A stretch of DNA of 37,535 nt from NCBI GenBank assembly GCA_022340315.1, contig JAJDOD010000070.1:1-37535 (forward strand), in the 5' to 3' direction. Made by a program: the position numbers and the translations under genes. Shown piece after piece: positions 15,410 to 25,008 of the stretch (position 1 is its first letter; each line of letters starts with the position of its first letter). The stretch is from Silicimonas sp. (GTDB lineage Bacteria > Pseudomonadota > Alphaproteobacteria > Rhodobacterales > Rhodobacteraceae). The notes under the pieces are model-generated. The model did no database searches, was not told the DNA's origin, and saw only the letters and a list, made by a program, of their open reading frames with translations.

Positions 15410-18400
15410 GCCAGGTCGGCAAGCCGCGCGAGCGCGGTTTCCAGCCGGGCGAGTTCCTCGCGCTTCGACGCGGCGAGTTCCTCGGTTTCCTGCACAACGT
15501 CCTCGCCCGCATTTTCGCGGAACTTGGGGTTTTTCAGCCGGCCTTCCAGCCCGCCGAGATCCTTTTGCAGCTTGCCGACGGACTTTTCGAGCCGCGCCTT
15601 CTCGGCCCCGGCGTCGATCAGCCCGGCGAGCGGCAGCGCGAAGGTGCCGCCTTCGACGGCGATGGTGGCCGACCCCTTCGGCGCAGCATCGGTGGCGTCA
15701 AGGCTTTCGATCCGGGCCTGGCGGAGGATCATGGCCTCGTTCGCGGCCCAGGCTTCCTCGCCCTTCGCGTCGAGCGAGAGCTTGAGGAACGGCACTTTCG
15801 CCCCGGCGGGCACGTTCATCTCGCCGCGCACCGAGCGAACCTTTTCGATCAGGTCGATAACCCAGTTCATCTGGGCGTCGGCTTCGGCATCGACCAGGTC
15901 CGCGCCATATTCCGGCCAGTCGGCGTGGACCAGCATCTTGTCGCGGGTTTTGGCGCTAAGTTCCCAGAGTTCCTCGGTAATAAAGGGCATGATGGGGTGG
16001 AGCATGATCAGGATCTGGTCGAGCGCCCAGGCCATCGTCGCGCGGGTCTCGCCCGCCGCGTCGCCGTCGAAGAGGGGTTTCGAGAACTCGATGTACCAGT
16101 CGCAGAAGGTGCCCCAGGTGAAGGCGTAGAGCGTGTTTGCGGCGTCGTTGAAGCGGAAGTCTGAGAGGGCCTTGTCGACGGCCATCCGTGTCTTGGCGAC
16201 CTCGCCCATGATCCACTTGTTGACGGTCTGGGCAGGGGCGGGCGTGCCGCCGCGTGCGACCTCGAAGACACCGTTCATCTCGGCAAAGCGCGCGGCGTTC
16301 CAGAGCTTGGTGGTGAAGTTGCGGTAGCCCTGGATGCGGCCAGTCGAGAGCTTCAGGTCACGGCCCATTGCGGCCATCGAGGTGAGAGTGAAGCGCACCG
16401 CATCCGCACCGTATTCGTCGACCAGTTCGAGCGGGTCGAGGACGTTGCCGAGGGACTTGGACATCTTCTTGCCCTTCTCGTCGCGGACCAGCGCGTGGAC
16501 GTAGACGGTGTCGAAGGGACGTTGGCCCACGACGGCGTATTGCATCATCATCATGCGGGCGACCCAGAAGAAGATGATGTCGAAGCCGGTGATGAGGACG
16601 GAGGTGGGGAAGTATTTTCTCAGTTCTGGCGTGTCCTCGGGCCAGCCGAGGGTACCGATGGGCCAGAGGCCGGAGGAGAACCAGGTGTCGAGCACGTCGG
16701 GGTCGCGCCAGAGCGGATAGACCAGCTTCGTCGGGTCCTGCGACAGGTTGTATGCCGCCAGCCCCTCCGCGAAGGCGTCGATGGCCTCGGTCCGATTGGC
16801 GACCTCGATCAGCCGGGCGTGGTTGAGCGGTGTCGGCAGCGGGGCTTCGTCGGCGTCGAATTTGGCGCGGACATCCTCGAAGTCCTCGCCGGCATGGTGG
16901 CGTTCGCCGCAGCGGACAAGGCCTTCGCCGAGGAGCCGGAACAGTTCGACTTCGTCGAGGGCGTCGTCGCCTTCGTCATCGGCGAATTGGCCGGGGTCGA
17001 GATCGAGACCGTACCAGACCGGGATCTGGTGGCCCCACCAGAGTTGGCGGGAGATGCACCAGGGTTCGATGTTCTCGAGCCAGTTGAAGTAGACCCGTCT
17101 GTGCTGCTCGGGGAGGATCTCGGTAGTGCCATTGCGGACGGCTTCCAGCGCGGGGCCGACGATCTTGGCGGTGTCGACGAACCACTGGTCGGTGAGCATG
17201 GGCTCGATGACGACCTTCGAGCGGTCCCCGAAAGGCTGCATGATCTTCTTGGCCTCGACCAGAGGCACCTCGCCGGGATCGAGGCAGACGTTGCCCTCGC
17301 TGTCCTCGGGGTTGCCGGGGACCATGACAGCAAGGCCTTCTTCGGTGATCTGGGCGACGACTTGTCTGCGGGCCTCGAAGCGGTCGAGGCCGCGGAGATC
17401 GTCCGGGACGAGGTTGATGGTGTCGGCCTCGGCTTCGGTGAGGGTCTTTTCGCCCTTGGCGACGGACATCGCGATCGCGGCGGCCTCGGCATAGGGCGCG
17501 CCGTCGTCGCGCATCGCACCCTTGGTGTCCATAAGCCGGTACATCGGGATGTTGCCGCGCTTGGCAACGGCATAGTCGTTGAAGTCATGCGCGCCGGTGA
17601 TCTTGACCGCGCCCGAGCCGAAGTCGGGGTCGGGATATTCGTCGGTGATGATCGGGATCAGGCGGCGGTGTTCCTTCGGGCCGACCGGGATCTCGCAGAG
17701 TTTGCCGACGATTGGCGCGTAACGCTCATCCGAGGGGTGGACCGCCACCGCGCCGTCGCCGAGCATGGTCTCGGGGCGGGTCGTGGCGATGGAGATGTAG
17801 TCGCGGGTTTCGCGGAAGAGCTCGTTCCCGTCCTCGTCGCGCTCGATGTATTCGTAGGTGACGCCATCGGCCAGCGGGTACTTGAAGTGCCACATGTGGC
17901 CGTCGACTTCGATGTTCTCAACTTCCAGGTCGGAGATCGCGGTCTCGAAATGCGGGTCCCAGTTCACCAGCCGCTTGCCGCGATAGATCAGGCCCTTGTC
18001 GTACATGTCGACGAAAACCTTGATCACCGCATCGTGGAAGTTGCCCTCTTCGCCCTCGGGGGCATTCGGCGCCCCGGACATGGTGAACGCGTTGCGCGAC
18101 CAGTCGCAGGAGGCACCTAGGCGTTTCAACTGCTCGATGATGGTGCCGCCGGACTGCTTCTTCCACTCCCAGACCTTCGCGGTGAAGGCCTCGCGCCCCA
18201 TTTCGCGGCGGGAGAGGTTGGCGCCGTCTTTCGCCAATTCGCGCTCGACGACCATCTGCGTGGCAATCCCGGCGTGATCCTGGCCCGGTTGCCAGAGCGT
18301 GTCGTGGCCGCGCATCCGGTGCCAGCGGGTCAGGATGTCCTGCAGCGTGTTGTTGAAGGCGTGGCCCATGTGGAGCACGCCCGTGACATTGGGCGGCGGG

Positions 18401-18519
18401 ATCATGATCGAGAACGTCTCATCCGACGAGGCGTTGGCGCCAGCCTTGAAGGCTCCGCTCTGTTCCCAGGCCGAGTAAAGGCGCGGTTCCGCCTCGCTTG
18501 CGTCGAATGTCTTTTCCAT
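15406..18519 (-). CDS. valS: Valyl-tRNA synthetase
   Basis: A 1037-residue class I synthetase charging tRNA-Val. The start chosen is ATG 18519 ([20 protein letters not shown]). The ORF track extends 47 codons upstream without family support. Visible are the HIGH motif as HMGH (50-53) after PPPNVTGVL, the CP1 editing domain with [10 protein letters not shown] and the KMSKS motif near residue 685. The anticodon-binding domain ([19 protein letters not shown]) follows. A C-terminal coiled-coil arm comes last ([23 protein letters not shown]). It is somewhat longer than the E. coli enzyme, apparently through an insertion near the [16 protein letters not shown] segment. Confidence 0.97.
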   Translation of the reverse strand: MEKTFDASEAEPRLYSAWEQSGAFKAGANASSDETFSIMIPPPNVTGVLHMGHAFNNTLQDILTRWHRMRGHDTLWQPGQDHAGIATQMVVERELAKDGANLSRREMGREAFTAKVWEWKKQSGGTIIEQLKRLGASCDWSRNAFTMSGAPNAPEGEEGNFHDAVIKVFVDMYDKGLIYRGKRLVNWDPHFETAISDLEVENIEVDGHMWHFKYPLADGVTYEYIERDEDGNELFRETRDYISIATTRPETMLGDGAVAVHPSDERYAPIVGKLCEIPVGPKEHRRLIPIITDEYPDPDFGSGAVKITGAHDFNDYAVAKRGNIPMYRLMDTKGAMRDDGAPYAEAAAIAMSVAKGEKTLTEAEADTINLVPDDLRGLDRFEARRQVVAQITEEGLAVMVPGNPEDSEGNVCLDPGEVPLVEAKKIMQPFGDRSKVVIEPMLTDQWFVDTAKIVGPALEAVRNGTTEILPEQHRRVYFNWLENIEPWCISRQLWWGHQIPVWYGLDLDPGQFADDEGDDALDEVELFRLLGEGLVRCGERHHAGEDFEDVRAKFDADEAPLPTPLNHARLIEVANRTEAIDAFAEGLAAYNLSQDPTKLVYPLWRDPDVLDTWFSSGLWPIGTLGWPEDTPELRKYFPTSVLITGFDIIFFWVARMMMMQYAVVGQRPFDTVYVHALVRDEKGKKMSKSLGNVLDPLELVDEYGADAVRFTLTSMAAMGRDLKLSTGRIQGYRNFTTKLWNAARFAEMNGVFEVARGGTPAPAQTVNKWIMGEVAKTRMAVDKALSDFRFNDAANTLYAFTWGTFCDWYIEFSKPLFDGDAAGETRATMAWALDQILIMLHPIMPFITEELWELSAKTRDKMLVHADWPEYGADLVDAEADAQMNWVIDLIEKVRSVRGEMNVPAGAKVPFLKLSLDAKGEEAWAANEAMILRQARIESLDATDAAPKGSATIAVEGGTFALPLAGLIDAGAEKARLEKSVGKLQKDLGGLEGRLKNPKFRENAGEDVVQETEELAASKREELARLETALARLADLA

Positions 18520-18704
18520 CTCGCTCGTCCCTTTCGCGTCCGGGGGCTGATTTAGCCTTGCAGGCAGCGGAGGGAAAGGGTGTTTGCCCGGCGCGACGGC
18601 GTATTTGCAAAGAGATGAAGGGGCGGGCGCGAAATGTCGCCGCATGAGGCTGGACACCACGGCGCGCGCCGCTAGGTTCTGCGCCGAAGGCGGAGGCGAG
18701 TTTC

Positions 18705-20993
18705 ATGGACAAGTTCGGCAAGTCCCAGCCGGTTCGGCGGCTTGAAGATCAGCGGTTTCTGACAGGCCGGGGGCGCTATATCGACGACACCGCGCCCGAT
18801 GGCGCGCTGGTGGCGGTTTTCGTGCGCAGCCAGGTGGCGCATGGACGGCTTTCGTCGGTGGACCTGTCAGAGGCGCGCGAGATGCCGGGCGTTGTCGCCG
18901 CCTTCGCTGCCGAGGATCTGGCTGCGATGGGGATCGACTATGTGATGCGGGGCGAGCTTGTGGCCAATCGCGACGGCACCCGGGGCGCTGATGTGGCACG
19001 GCCCTTGCTGGGCACCGGCAAGGTGCGCTTCGTGGGCGAAGCGGTCGCCGTGATCGTTGCCGAGACGCGTGACCAGGCGCGCGATGCTGCCGAGATGGTC
19101 TATGCCGAAACCGAGGATCTGCCTGCAAAGATAGACTATGCGCCGGGCGGCGAGACCATTCATGACGAGGCGCCTAACAACGTCGTATTCGATTGGGCGG
19201 TGGGCGACCATGACGCGGTGGCAAAGGTTTTCGAGCGCGCCGCGCATGTCGTGAAGACGCGGGTGGTCGACAGCCGCGTGATCTCGAACCCGATGGAGCC
19301 GCGCGGCTGCTGGGCCTCGTGGGAGGACGGCCGGCTGCATTTCAGCTATGGCGGGCAGGGCGTCTGGGGCACCAAGACGGCGATGGCCGCCTGCTTCGGC
19401 GTCGAGGCCGATGCTGTTCACGTGATGAACCCTGATGTCGGCGGAGGGTTCGGGACCAAGGGGTTCGACTACCCCGAGTATTTCGTGATCGCCGCGGCGG
19501 CAAAGGCGGTGGGACGTCCGGTGCGCTGGATGTCGGAACGGACCGAAGCGATGCTGACCGACAACAGCGGGCGCGACCTGGTCTCGAACACCGAACTGGC
19601 CTTCGATGAGGACATGAAGGTGATCGGTTACCGGGTCGAGACGGTGTCCAATATCGGCGCCTACAACTCGGGCTATGCGCAGTTCATCCAGACCGAGCTT
19701 TTCGCCAAGGTGGCGCAAGGTGTCTATGACATCCGGAATATCGCGCTGTCGTGCCTGGGCATCTACACCAACACCACGCAGGTGGACGCCTATCGCGGGG
19801 CGGGGCGGCCCGAGGCGATTTTCGCGCTTGAGCGGTCGATGGACAACGCCGCGCGCGAGCTTGGCGTCGATCCCTGGGAGCTTCGGCGCAAGAGCTTCAT
19901 CCGCCCCGACAGGTTCCCCTACAAGACGACGCTGGCCGACACCTATGATGTGGGCGAGTTCGACAAGGTGCTGACGCGGGCGGCGCAGGAGAGTGACGCC
20001 GACGGCTTCACGCATCGGCGGGAGGCATCCGAGGCGGATGGCAAGCTGCGCGGCTTCGGGCTTTGCTATTACATCGAATCGATCCTCGGCGATCCGGCCG
20101 AGCGGGCGCGCGTCGTCTTTGAAGAGGATGGCACGGTCAGCCTCTACGTCGGCACCCAGTCGAACGGACAAGGGCACGAGACGGTCTATGCGGTGTTCCT
20201 TTCGGACCAGACCGGCATCCCGGTCGAGACTATCCGCATCGTGCAGGGCGACAGTGACATGATCCCGTCCGGTGGGGGAACGGGCGGGTCGCGCTCGGTA
20301 ACGACTCAGTCCACCGCGACCCTGGCCACTGTCGCGACAATCACGAAGCAGTTCGCGGATTATCTCGGAGAGAAGAACGACACCGATGGCGTCGAGTTCG
20401 ACGACGACGTGTTTCGCATTCCCGGTTCGAACGAGACGCCGAGCATGATGGATGTGGCCGCGATGGCGCGGGCGGACGGGCGGACCGATCTTCTCGATGT
20501 GCGCGAGAAGACCACGCTGGACGCGATGAGTTTTCCCAACGGCTGCCACATCGCCGAGGTCGAGATCGACCCGGACACCGGTGTGGTGAAGGTGGTGCGC
20601 TACAGTGTGACGGACGATTTCGGCAACCTGATCAATCCGCTTCTGGCCGAGGGTCAGGTGCATGGCGGGGTGACACAGGGAATCGGCCAAGCCATTACGG
20701 AGAATGTGGTTTTTGACGAGGACGGCCAGCTTCTGACGGCGACATTCATGGACTACGGGATGCCGCGGGCCGACGATCTGCCGATGTTCTCATTCGTCAC
20801 CGAGCCGACGCCCTCGATCAACAACCCGATGGGCATGAAGGGCTGCGGCGAGGCAGGAACGGTGGGGGCTCTGGCCGCCGTCTCGAACGCGGTGGCCGAT
20901 GCGCTGGCGAGCCGAGGGGTGGCCACGGTGGACATGCCGTTTACCGCCGCGAAGGTATGGCACGCGCTGAATGCACCGCGCGCGGCGGAGTGA
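18705..20993 (+). CDS. Xanthine dehydrogenase/CoxL-family molybdopterin-binding subunit, form II, orphan
   Basis: A 762-residue large subunit of the molybdenum hydroxylase family. The N-terminal hammerhead domain begins VRRLEDQRFLTGRGRYIDD. The active-site loop reads AYRGAGR (about residues 363-369), the form II signature, not the AYRCSFR of true aerobic CO dehydrogenase. The molybdenum-site motif GMKGCGEAGTVG is present near residue 709, including the catalytic Glu. SNGQGHET and GGGTGGSRS cofactor segments are also intact. No medium (FAD) or small (2Fe-2S) subunit gene lies next to it, so partners must be encoded elsewhere. Substrate is unknown. CO oxidation is unlikely from the loop. Confidence 0.9.
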   Translation: MDKFGKSQPVRRLEDQRFLTGRGRYIDDTAPDGALVAVFVRSQVAHGRLSSVDLSEAREMPGVVAAFAAEDLAAMGIDYVMRGELVANRDGTRGADVARPLLGTGKVRFVGEAVAVIVAETRDQARDAAEMVYAETEDLPAKIDYAPGGETIHDEAPNNVVFDWAVGDHDAVAKVFERAAHVVKTRVVDSRVISNPMEPRGCWASWEDGRLHFSYGGQGVWGTKTAMAACFGVEADAVHVMNPDVGGGFGTKGFDYPEYFVIAAAAKAVGRPVRWMSERTEAMLTDNSGRDLVSNTELAFDEDMKVIGYRVETVSNIGAYNSGYAQFIQTELFAKVAQGVYDIRNIALSCLGIYTNTTQVDAYRGAGRPEAIFALERSMDNAARELGVDPWELRRKSFIRPDRFPYKTTLADTYDVGEFDKVLTRAAQESDADGFTHRREASEADGKLRGFGLCYYIESILGDPAERARVVFEEDGTVSLYVGTQSNGQGHETVYAVFLSDQTGIPVETIRIVQGDSDMIPSGGGTGGSRSVTTQSTATLATVATITKQFADYLGEKNDTDGVEFDDDVFRIPGSNETPSMMDVAAMARADGRTDLLDVREKTTLDAMSFPNGCHIAEVEIDPDTGVVKVVRYSVTDDFGNLINPLLAEGQVHGGVTQGIGQAITENVVFDEDGQLLTATFMDYGMPRADDLPMFSFVTEPTPSINNPMGMKGCGEAGTVGALAAVSNAVADALASRGVATVDMPFTAAKVWHALNAPRAAE

Positions 20994-21048
20994 GACGTCA
21001 CAGAATTGCCGCACGTTAATGCGAGCGGGCGTCACATTTGTGGATTCG

Positions 21049-21099
21049 TAACCCCTGCGACCCTACGTTGGGGTTATGGATAAATTGCGTGTAACCCCA
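21049..21099. repeat. Three alternating TAACCCC elements upstream of the DUF2235 gene
   Basis: TAACCCC at 21049-21055, its complement GGGGTTA at 21071-21077, and TAACCCC again at 21092-21098. Their starts are 22 and 21 bp apart, two helical turns. The inner pair extends to TGGGGTTA/TAACCCCA, an 8-bp inverted repeat whose last base is the A of the start codon. A protein bound here, or the hairpin in mRNA, would cover the translation start. Confidence 0.6.
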
Positions 21100-22160
21100 T
21101 GATGTTGAAGGAGCGCCTCCGCGACCTTCTGGGGTTTTTTCGGCGCACCGAGCGTACGGTCCATGCCCATGCCCGCGAACCCGTCGATCATGTTGTGCTG
21201 CTGGACGGCACCATGTCCTCGCTCGAGGAGGGGGAGGAAACCAACGTCGGTTTGATTTACAAACTGCTCGACGAGGCCGCGCAGAACCACCGCATCGGCA
21301 TTCTCTACGAGGCGGGGAACCAGTGGGAAGACTGGTCCAAGACGCTGGACATCATCGAGGGGCGCGGCATCAACCGTCAGATCCGGCGGGTTTATGGCTG
21401 GCTCGCTTCGCGGTATCGGCCTGGCGACCGGATTTTCCTGATCGGCTTCTCGCGCGGCGGCTATGCCGTGCGCTCGCTGGCGGGCGTTATCGGAGAAGTT
21501 GGGCTTCTCAGGCGCGAACATGCGACCGAACGGATGGTGCGCGAGGCCTATCGCCACTACCAGGACGGAACGTCTTATGAAACGGCCCAGGCCTTCAAAC
21601 GCGCCTATTGTCTCGACGACGCGCCCATCGAGATGATCGGGGTGTTCGACACGGTGAAATCTCTGGGGTTCCGGGCGCCATTCGTGGTGCGCTGGGCCGA
21701 GGTAAAGCACGCCTTCCACAATGCCGCTCTGGGCGAGCATGTGAAGCGGGGCTATCACGCGCTGGCGCTTGATGAAACGCGCGAGGCGTTTACGCCTGTG
21801 CTCTGGAGATGTCCGCCGGGGCACAAGGGAATTGTCGAGCAGGTCTGGTTTCGCGGCAGCCACGGGGACGTGGGCGGCCAGCTGACAGGCAAGGCTTCGG
21901 CGCGGCTTCTGTCCAATATCCCGCTTGTCTGGATGGTCGAGAAGCTGGATGGCTGTGACCTGCCGCTGCCGCCGGCCTGGCGTGCGCGTTTCCCGATGGA
22001 TCCGGATGCCGAGTGCGTTGGTACATGGCGTGGCTGGGGGAAGTACTTCCTTGCCCGCAAGAAGCGTGTCGTGGGCGAAGACCCGTCCGAAAGCATTCAC
22101 CCCACTGCCATCGGGCGCTCGAAACGCGCGATGGGTGCCGGCGACCCGGTGACGTCCTGA
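21099..22160 (+). CDS. DUF2235 alpha/beta-hydrolase-like protein
   Basis: A 353-residue protein of the DUF2235 family. The hallmark is GFSRGGYAVRSLAG (about residues 115-128), a nucleophile elbow with Ser in GxSxG-like form. It is preceded by the DGT segment (VVLLDGTMSSLEE) near the N-terminus and followed by GVFDTVKSLG, both typical. A late WFRGSHGDVGGQ supplies the expected Asp-His region. Family members include type VI secretion phospholipase effectors (Tle1-type), but most are uncharacterised. No VgrG, PAAR or immunity gene is nearby and no signal peptide is seen. Two Met codons (21099, 21102) overlap the repeat elements, so regulation at initiation is possible. Confidence 0.85.
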   Translation: MMLKERLRDLLGFFRRTERTVHAHAREPVDHVVLLDGTMSSLEEGEETNVGLIYKLLDEAAQNHRIGILYEAGNQWEDWSKTLDIIEGRGINRQIRRVYGWLASRYRPGDRIFLIGFSRGGYAVRSLAGVIGEVGLLRREHATERMVREAYRHYQDGTSYETAQAFKRAYCLDDAPIEMIGVFDTVKSLGFRAPFVVRWAEVKHAFHNAALGEHVKRGYHALALDETREAFTPVLWRCPPGHKGIVEQVWFRGSHGDVGGQLTGKASARLLSNIPLVWMVEKLDGCDLPLPPAWRARFPMDPDAECVGTWRGWGKYFLARKKRVVGEDPSESIHPTAIGRSKRAMGAGDPVTS

Positions 22161-22199
22161 AACATGTTCGCTGCCGGGCCCGCGGTTCGGCCGCGCTCG

Positions 22200-22219
22200 A
22201 CCTTATCCGCGGATAAGGT
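22200..22219. terminator. 20-bp perfect palindrome between convergent genes
   Basis: ACCTTATCCGCGGATAAGGT is a perfect palindrome 40 bp after the DUF2235 stop and 21 bp beyond the metF stop on the other strand. It can form an 8-bp stem with a CGCG loop from either strand. It has no T-tract, so a bidirectional terminator is only a guess. It also resembles two facing TTATCC half-sites, so a protein site is possible. Confidence 0.45.
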
Positions 22220-22240
22220 TGCTGACCGGGCCGCAAGGCC

Positions 22241-23104
22241 TCAGGCGACGTTCTCCAAGGCCGGTTCCGGCGCAAGGCCAAGCGCATGGACCACATCGCG
22301 GGTCAGCGTCGGGTCATTCAGCGTATAGAAATGCAGATGTTCGACCCCGCCTTCCAGGAGCTTGGTGCAAAGCTGGGTCGCCACCGCCGTGGCAAGAAGC
22401 TCGGTACGCCCGTCGCGCTCGGCGGTCTCGAAGGCATTCGCAAGGTGGTTCGGGATCGTCGCGCCGCACTGGGCGGCAAAGCGCTTGACGCCGGACCAGG
22501 ACTGGATCGGCAGGATGCCGGGCAGGATGGGGGCGTCGATCCCGGCGGCGGCGCAATCGTCGCGGAACCGGAAGAAGCAGTCGGCATCGAAGAAGAACTG
22601 GGTGATCGCACGTGTTGCCCCGGCGTCGATCTTGCGCTTCAGCCAGTCGACATTGGCGCGGGCATCGGTCGCCTCGGGGTGTTTCTCGGGGTAGGCGCCG
22701 ACGGTCAGTTCGAACTTTCCAGTCCCAGCCAACGCCTCGATCAGGTCGACCGACGACGCGAAGCCGTCCGCGCGAGGCGTGAAACCGGCGCTGCCTTTCG
22801 GCGGGTCGCCGCGCAGCGCCACGAGGTGCGAGACACCCGCCTCTGCATAGCGGTCGGCGATCTCAAGCGTCTCGCTGCGCGAGGCATCCACGCAGGTCAG
22901 GTGCGCCGCGACATTCAGCCCGGTGTGCTTGCCGATGGCTTCGACCGCCTCGTGGGTCAGTTTGCGGGTTGTGCCGCCGGCCCCGTAGGTGACCGAGACA
23001 AACTCGGGCTGGGTGTGTTGAAGCGCGGTCACGGTTTCCCAGAGCCGGAACGAAGCCTCGATCGAGCGTGGCGGGAAGAATTCGTAGGAAATGCTGGCGG
23101 GCAT
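22241..23104 (-). CDS. metF: Methylenetetrahydrofolate reductase
   Basis: A 287-residue FAD enzyme reducing 5,10-methylene-THF to 5-methyl-THF for methionine synthesis. Recognised segments are SYEFFPPRS near the start with the catalytic Glu, FVSVTYGAGGTTR, HLTCVDASR, LVALRGDPPKG, VGAYPEKHPEA, and ITQFFFDADCFFRFRDDC. PGILPIQSWSG follows. Length is typical of bacterial MetF. It is divergent from a LysR gene, with 95 bp between the starts containing a strong palindrome. This arrangement fits MetR-type control by homocysteine. Confidence 0.97.
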   Translation of the reverse strand: MPASISYEFFPPRSIEASFRLWETVTALQHTQPEFVSVTYGAGGTTRKLTHEAVEAIGKHTGLNVAAHLTCVDASRSETLEIADRYAEAGVSHLVALRGDPPKGSAGFTPRADGFASSVDLIEALAGTGKFELTVGAYPEKHPEATDARANVDWLKRKIDAGATRAITQFFFDADCFFRFRDDCAAAGIDAPILPGILPIQSWSGVKRFAAQCGATIPNHLANAFETAERDGRTELLATAVATQLCTKLLEGGVEHLHFYTLNDPTLTRDVVHALGLAPEPALENVA

Positions 23105-23132
23105 GGGGCTGATCCCTGATTGATTGGAGACC

Positions 23133-23160
23133 TTGTCTCACATCGCGTCATGTGAGACAA
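23133..23160. promoter_or_regulatory. Perfect palindromic operator between metF and metR
   Basis: The inverted repeat TTGTCTCACAT-6-ATGTGAGACAA has 11-bp perfect arms and lies 29 bp upstream of metF and 39 bp upstream of the LysR gene. Position, symmetry and the embedded T-N11-A-like spacing suit a LysR-family site controlling both genes. It does not contain the enterobacterial MetR consensus TGAA-N5-TTCA. Recognition by the adjacent regulator is inferred. Confidence 0.75.
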
Positions 23161-23199
23161 ATTCATAATTCTAAAGATTGTTATGAAGGTCGGCTCATA

Positions 23200-24129
23200 A
23201 TGCACATCGAGTTCCGTCACCTCCGGACCATCCGCGCGATCCACGAGACCGGCGGTCTGGCGCGGGCGGCCGAGGTGCTGAACATCACACAATCGGCCCT
23301 GAGCCACCAGGTGAAGGGGCTTGAAGAGCAGGTGGGGGTTGAGCTTTTCGTGAGGCGGACCAAGCCCTTGAAGCTCTCTGCTGCCGGGCATCGCCTGCTC
23401 AGGCTGGCCGAGCGAATCCTGCCCGAACTGGAAGCGCTGGAGGTCGAGTTCGAGGGGCTGCGAAAGGGCAAGTCCGGCCGGCTTCACATCGCGATCGAGT
23501 GCCACGCCTGTTTCGAGTGGCTGTTCCCGGTGCTGGAGGAATTCCGCAAGGCCTGGCCGGATGTGGACGTCGATATTCGCCCGGGCCTCGCTTTCGATGC
23601 CTTGCCGGCGTTGCAGCGCGAGGAGGTCGATCTGGTGGTCTCTTCGGATCCGGAGAAACTCGATGGCGTCGATTTCACCGGCCTTTTCGACTACGAACCG
23701 GTCTTTGTCGCCTCGTCGCAGCATCCATTGGCACAAAAGGCCTATATCGAAGCCGAGGATTTTCGGGGCGAGCTTCTGATTACCTATCCGGTCGAGCGCA
23801 GCCGGCTGGACGTCTTCAGCCAGCTTCTGATCCCCGCGAAGGTCGAGCCGCGCGCGGTGCGGCAGGTGGAACTGACAGCGGTGATCCTGTTGCTTGTCGC
23901 CTCGGAACGCGGCGTCGCGGTGCTGCCGGACTGGGTTGTTCGCGAAGTGCGCTACAATTCGGACTATGTCACCCGACCGCTGACGAAAGGCGGCCTGACC
24001 CGGCGGCTATACGCGGCAACGCGCGAGGAGGACACGACGAAGCCCTATCTTGCGCATCTGCTCAAGCTCGCGCGGCGCATACCGGTCCAGTTGCAGCGCG
24101 GCGAGCTGGAATCCCCCGCCCGAGCGTGA
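23200..24129 (+). CDS. metR: LysR-family regulator, probable MetR
   Basis: A 309-residue LysR protein. The start at ATG 23200 (MHIEFRHLRTIRAIHETGG) gives the normal N-terminus. The track extends 16 codons into the operator. The helix-turn-helix is at about residues 18-38 (GLARAAEVLNITQSALSHQVKGLEEQVGVELF). The effector domain follows from about residue 90 (GRLHIAIECHACFEWLFPVLEEF). The segment IECHACFEWLFP resembles MetR as I recall it. Divergent metF supports that identity: MetR uses homocysteine as co-inducer for met genes. The symbol is a family and context call. Confidence 0.85.
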   Translation: MHIEFRHLRTIRAIHETGGLARAAEVLNITQSALSHQVKGLEEQVGVELFVRRTKPLKLSAAGHRLLRLAERILPELEALEVEFEGLRKGKSGRLHIAIECHACFEWLFPVLEEFRKAWPDVDVDIRPGLAFDALPALQREEVDLVVSSDPEKLDGVDFTGLFDYEPVFVASSQHPLAQKAYIEAEDFRGELLITYPVERSRLDVFSQLLIPAKVEPRAVRQVELTAVILLLVASERGVAVLPDWVVREVRYNSDYVTRPLTKGGLTRRLYAATREEDTTKPYLAHLLKLARRIPVQLQRGELESPARA

Positions 24130-24216
24130 CGTCGCCCGCAGCGATCCCGTTCCGTTGCGTCGCAGCCCGTCCTTTCCGGCTTGTGACCGGCGGGCAATCC
24201 GCGTAAAGCGCGCGCC

Positions 24217-25002
24217 ATGCAGGGCAGTGCCAATCTCAACGTCATGATCAAGGCCGCGCGCGCCGCGGGCCGCAGTCTCGCGAAGGATTTTCGCGAGGTC
24301 GAGAACCTCCAGGTTTCTTCCAAGGGGGCCGGCGATTTTGTCAGCCGCGCCGATATCGCGGCGGAAAGGATTGTGCGCGACATCCTGATGGAGGCGCGCC
24401 CGAACTATGGCTGGGTCGGTGAGGAAAGCGAGGCGGTCGAGGGCAAGGACCCGACGCGGCGCTGGATCGTCGATCCGCTGGACGGCACGACGAACTTCCT
24501 GCACGGGCTGCCGCATTGGTCGGTGTCGATCGCGCTGGAGCACAAGGGAGAGATCGTCGCCGGTGTGATCTTCGACCCGGCCAAGGACGAGATGTACCAG
24601 GCCGAGAAGGGGCAGGGCGCGTGGATGAACGCGTCGCGGTTGCGGGTCAGTGACCGCAAGAAGCTGATCGAATCGGTGTTCGCCACCGGCATTCCCTTCG
24701 GTGGACGCAGCGACCTGCCGCAGACGCTTCAGGACCTGGCGCGCGTGATGCCCACATGCGCGGGCGTGCGGCGGTTCGGGTCGGCGGCGCTGGATTTCGC
24801 CTATGTCGCGGCGGGCCGTTACGAGGGGTTCTGGGAGCGCAATCTCAACGCGTGGGACATCGCGGCGGGCGTGCTTCTGGTGCGCGAGGCGGGAGGTTTC
24901 GTCGAGGGGCTGGAGGCCGGAACGGACCCGGTCGAGACCGGGGCGTTCATCGCGGCGAATGCTTCCATTTTCGAAACATTCTCTAAACTGATCAGGGGGT
25001 AA
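24217..25002 (+). CDS. suhB: Inositol-1-monophosphatase SuhB type
   Basis: A 261-residue IMPase. All metal motifs are canonical: GEES near residue 68, WIVDPLDGTTNFLHGLPH near 83-100, and NAWDIAAGVLLVREAGG near 211. It is close to SuhB, which hydrolyses myo-inositol 1-phosphate and in E. coli also takes part in rRNA transcription complexes. It keeps Asp where the operon-borne IMPase at 2145 has Glu, so the two are unlikely to be redundant. A small membrane-protein gene follows after 6 bp. Confidence 0.93.
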   Translation: MQGSANLNVMIKAARAAGRSLAKDFREVENLQVSSKGAGDFVSRADIAAERIVRDILMEARPNYGWVGEESEAVEGKDPTRRWIVDPLDGTTNFLHGLPHWSVSIALEHKGEIVAGVIFDPAKDEMYQAEKGQGAWMNASRLRVSDRKKLIESVFATGIPFGGRSDLPQTLQDLARVMPTCAGVRRFGSAALDFAYVAAGRYEGFWERNLNAWDIAAGVLLVREAGGFVEGLEAGTDPVETGAFIAANASIFETFSKLIRG

Positions 25003-25008
25003 TCCGCC

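Noticed and set aside
16495-18120. 541-residue plus-strand ORF opposite valS
   Set aside because: Antisense frame rich in Val/Asp/Gly with no recognisable domain.
18867-20690. 607-residue minus-strand ORF inside the CoxL-like gene
   Set aside because: Antisense shadow. The plus-strand protein has full motif support.
21099-22160. Type VI secretion effector module
   Set aside because: DUF2235 alone is not enough. No VgrG, PAAR, Hcp or immunity gene is adjacent.
23105-23199. SAM riboswitch upstream of metF
   Set aside because: The 95-bp gap is dominated by the operator palindrome, and no SAM-II or SAM-I core elements are visible.
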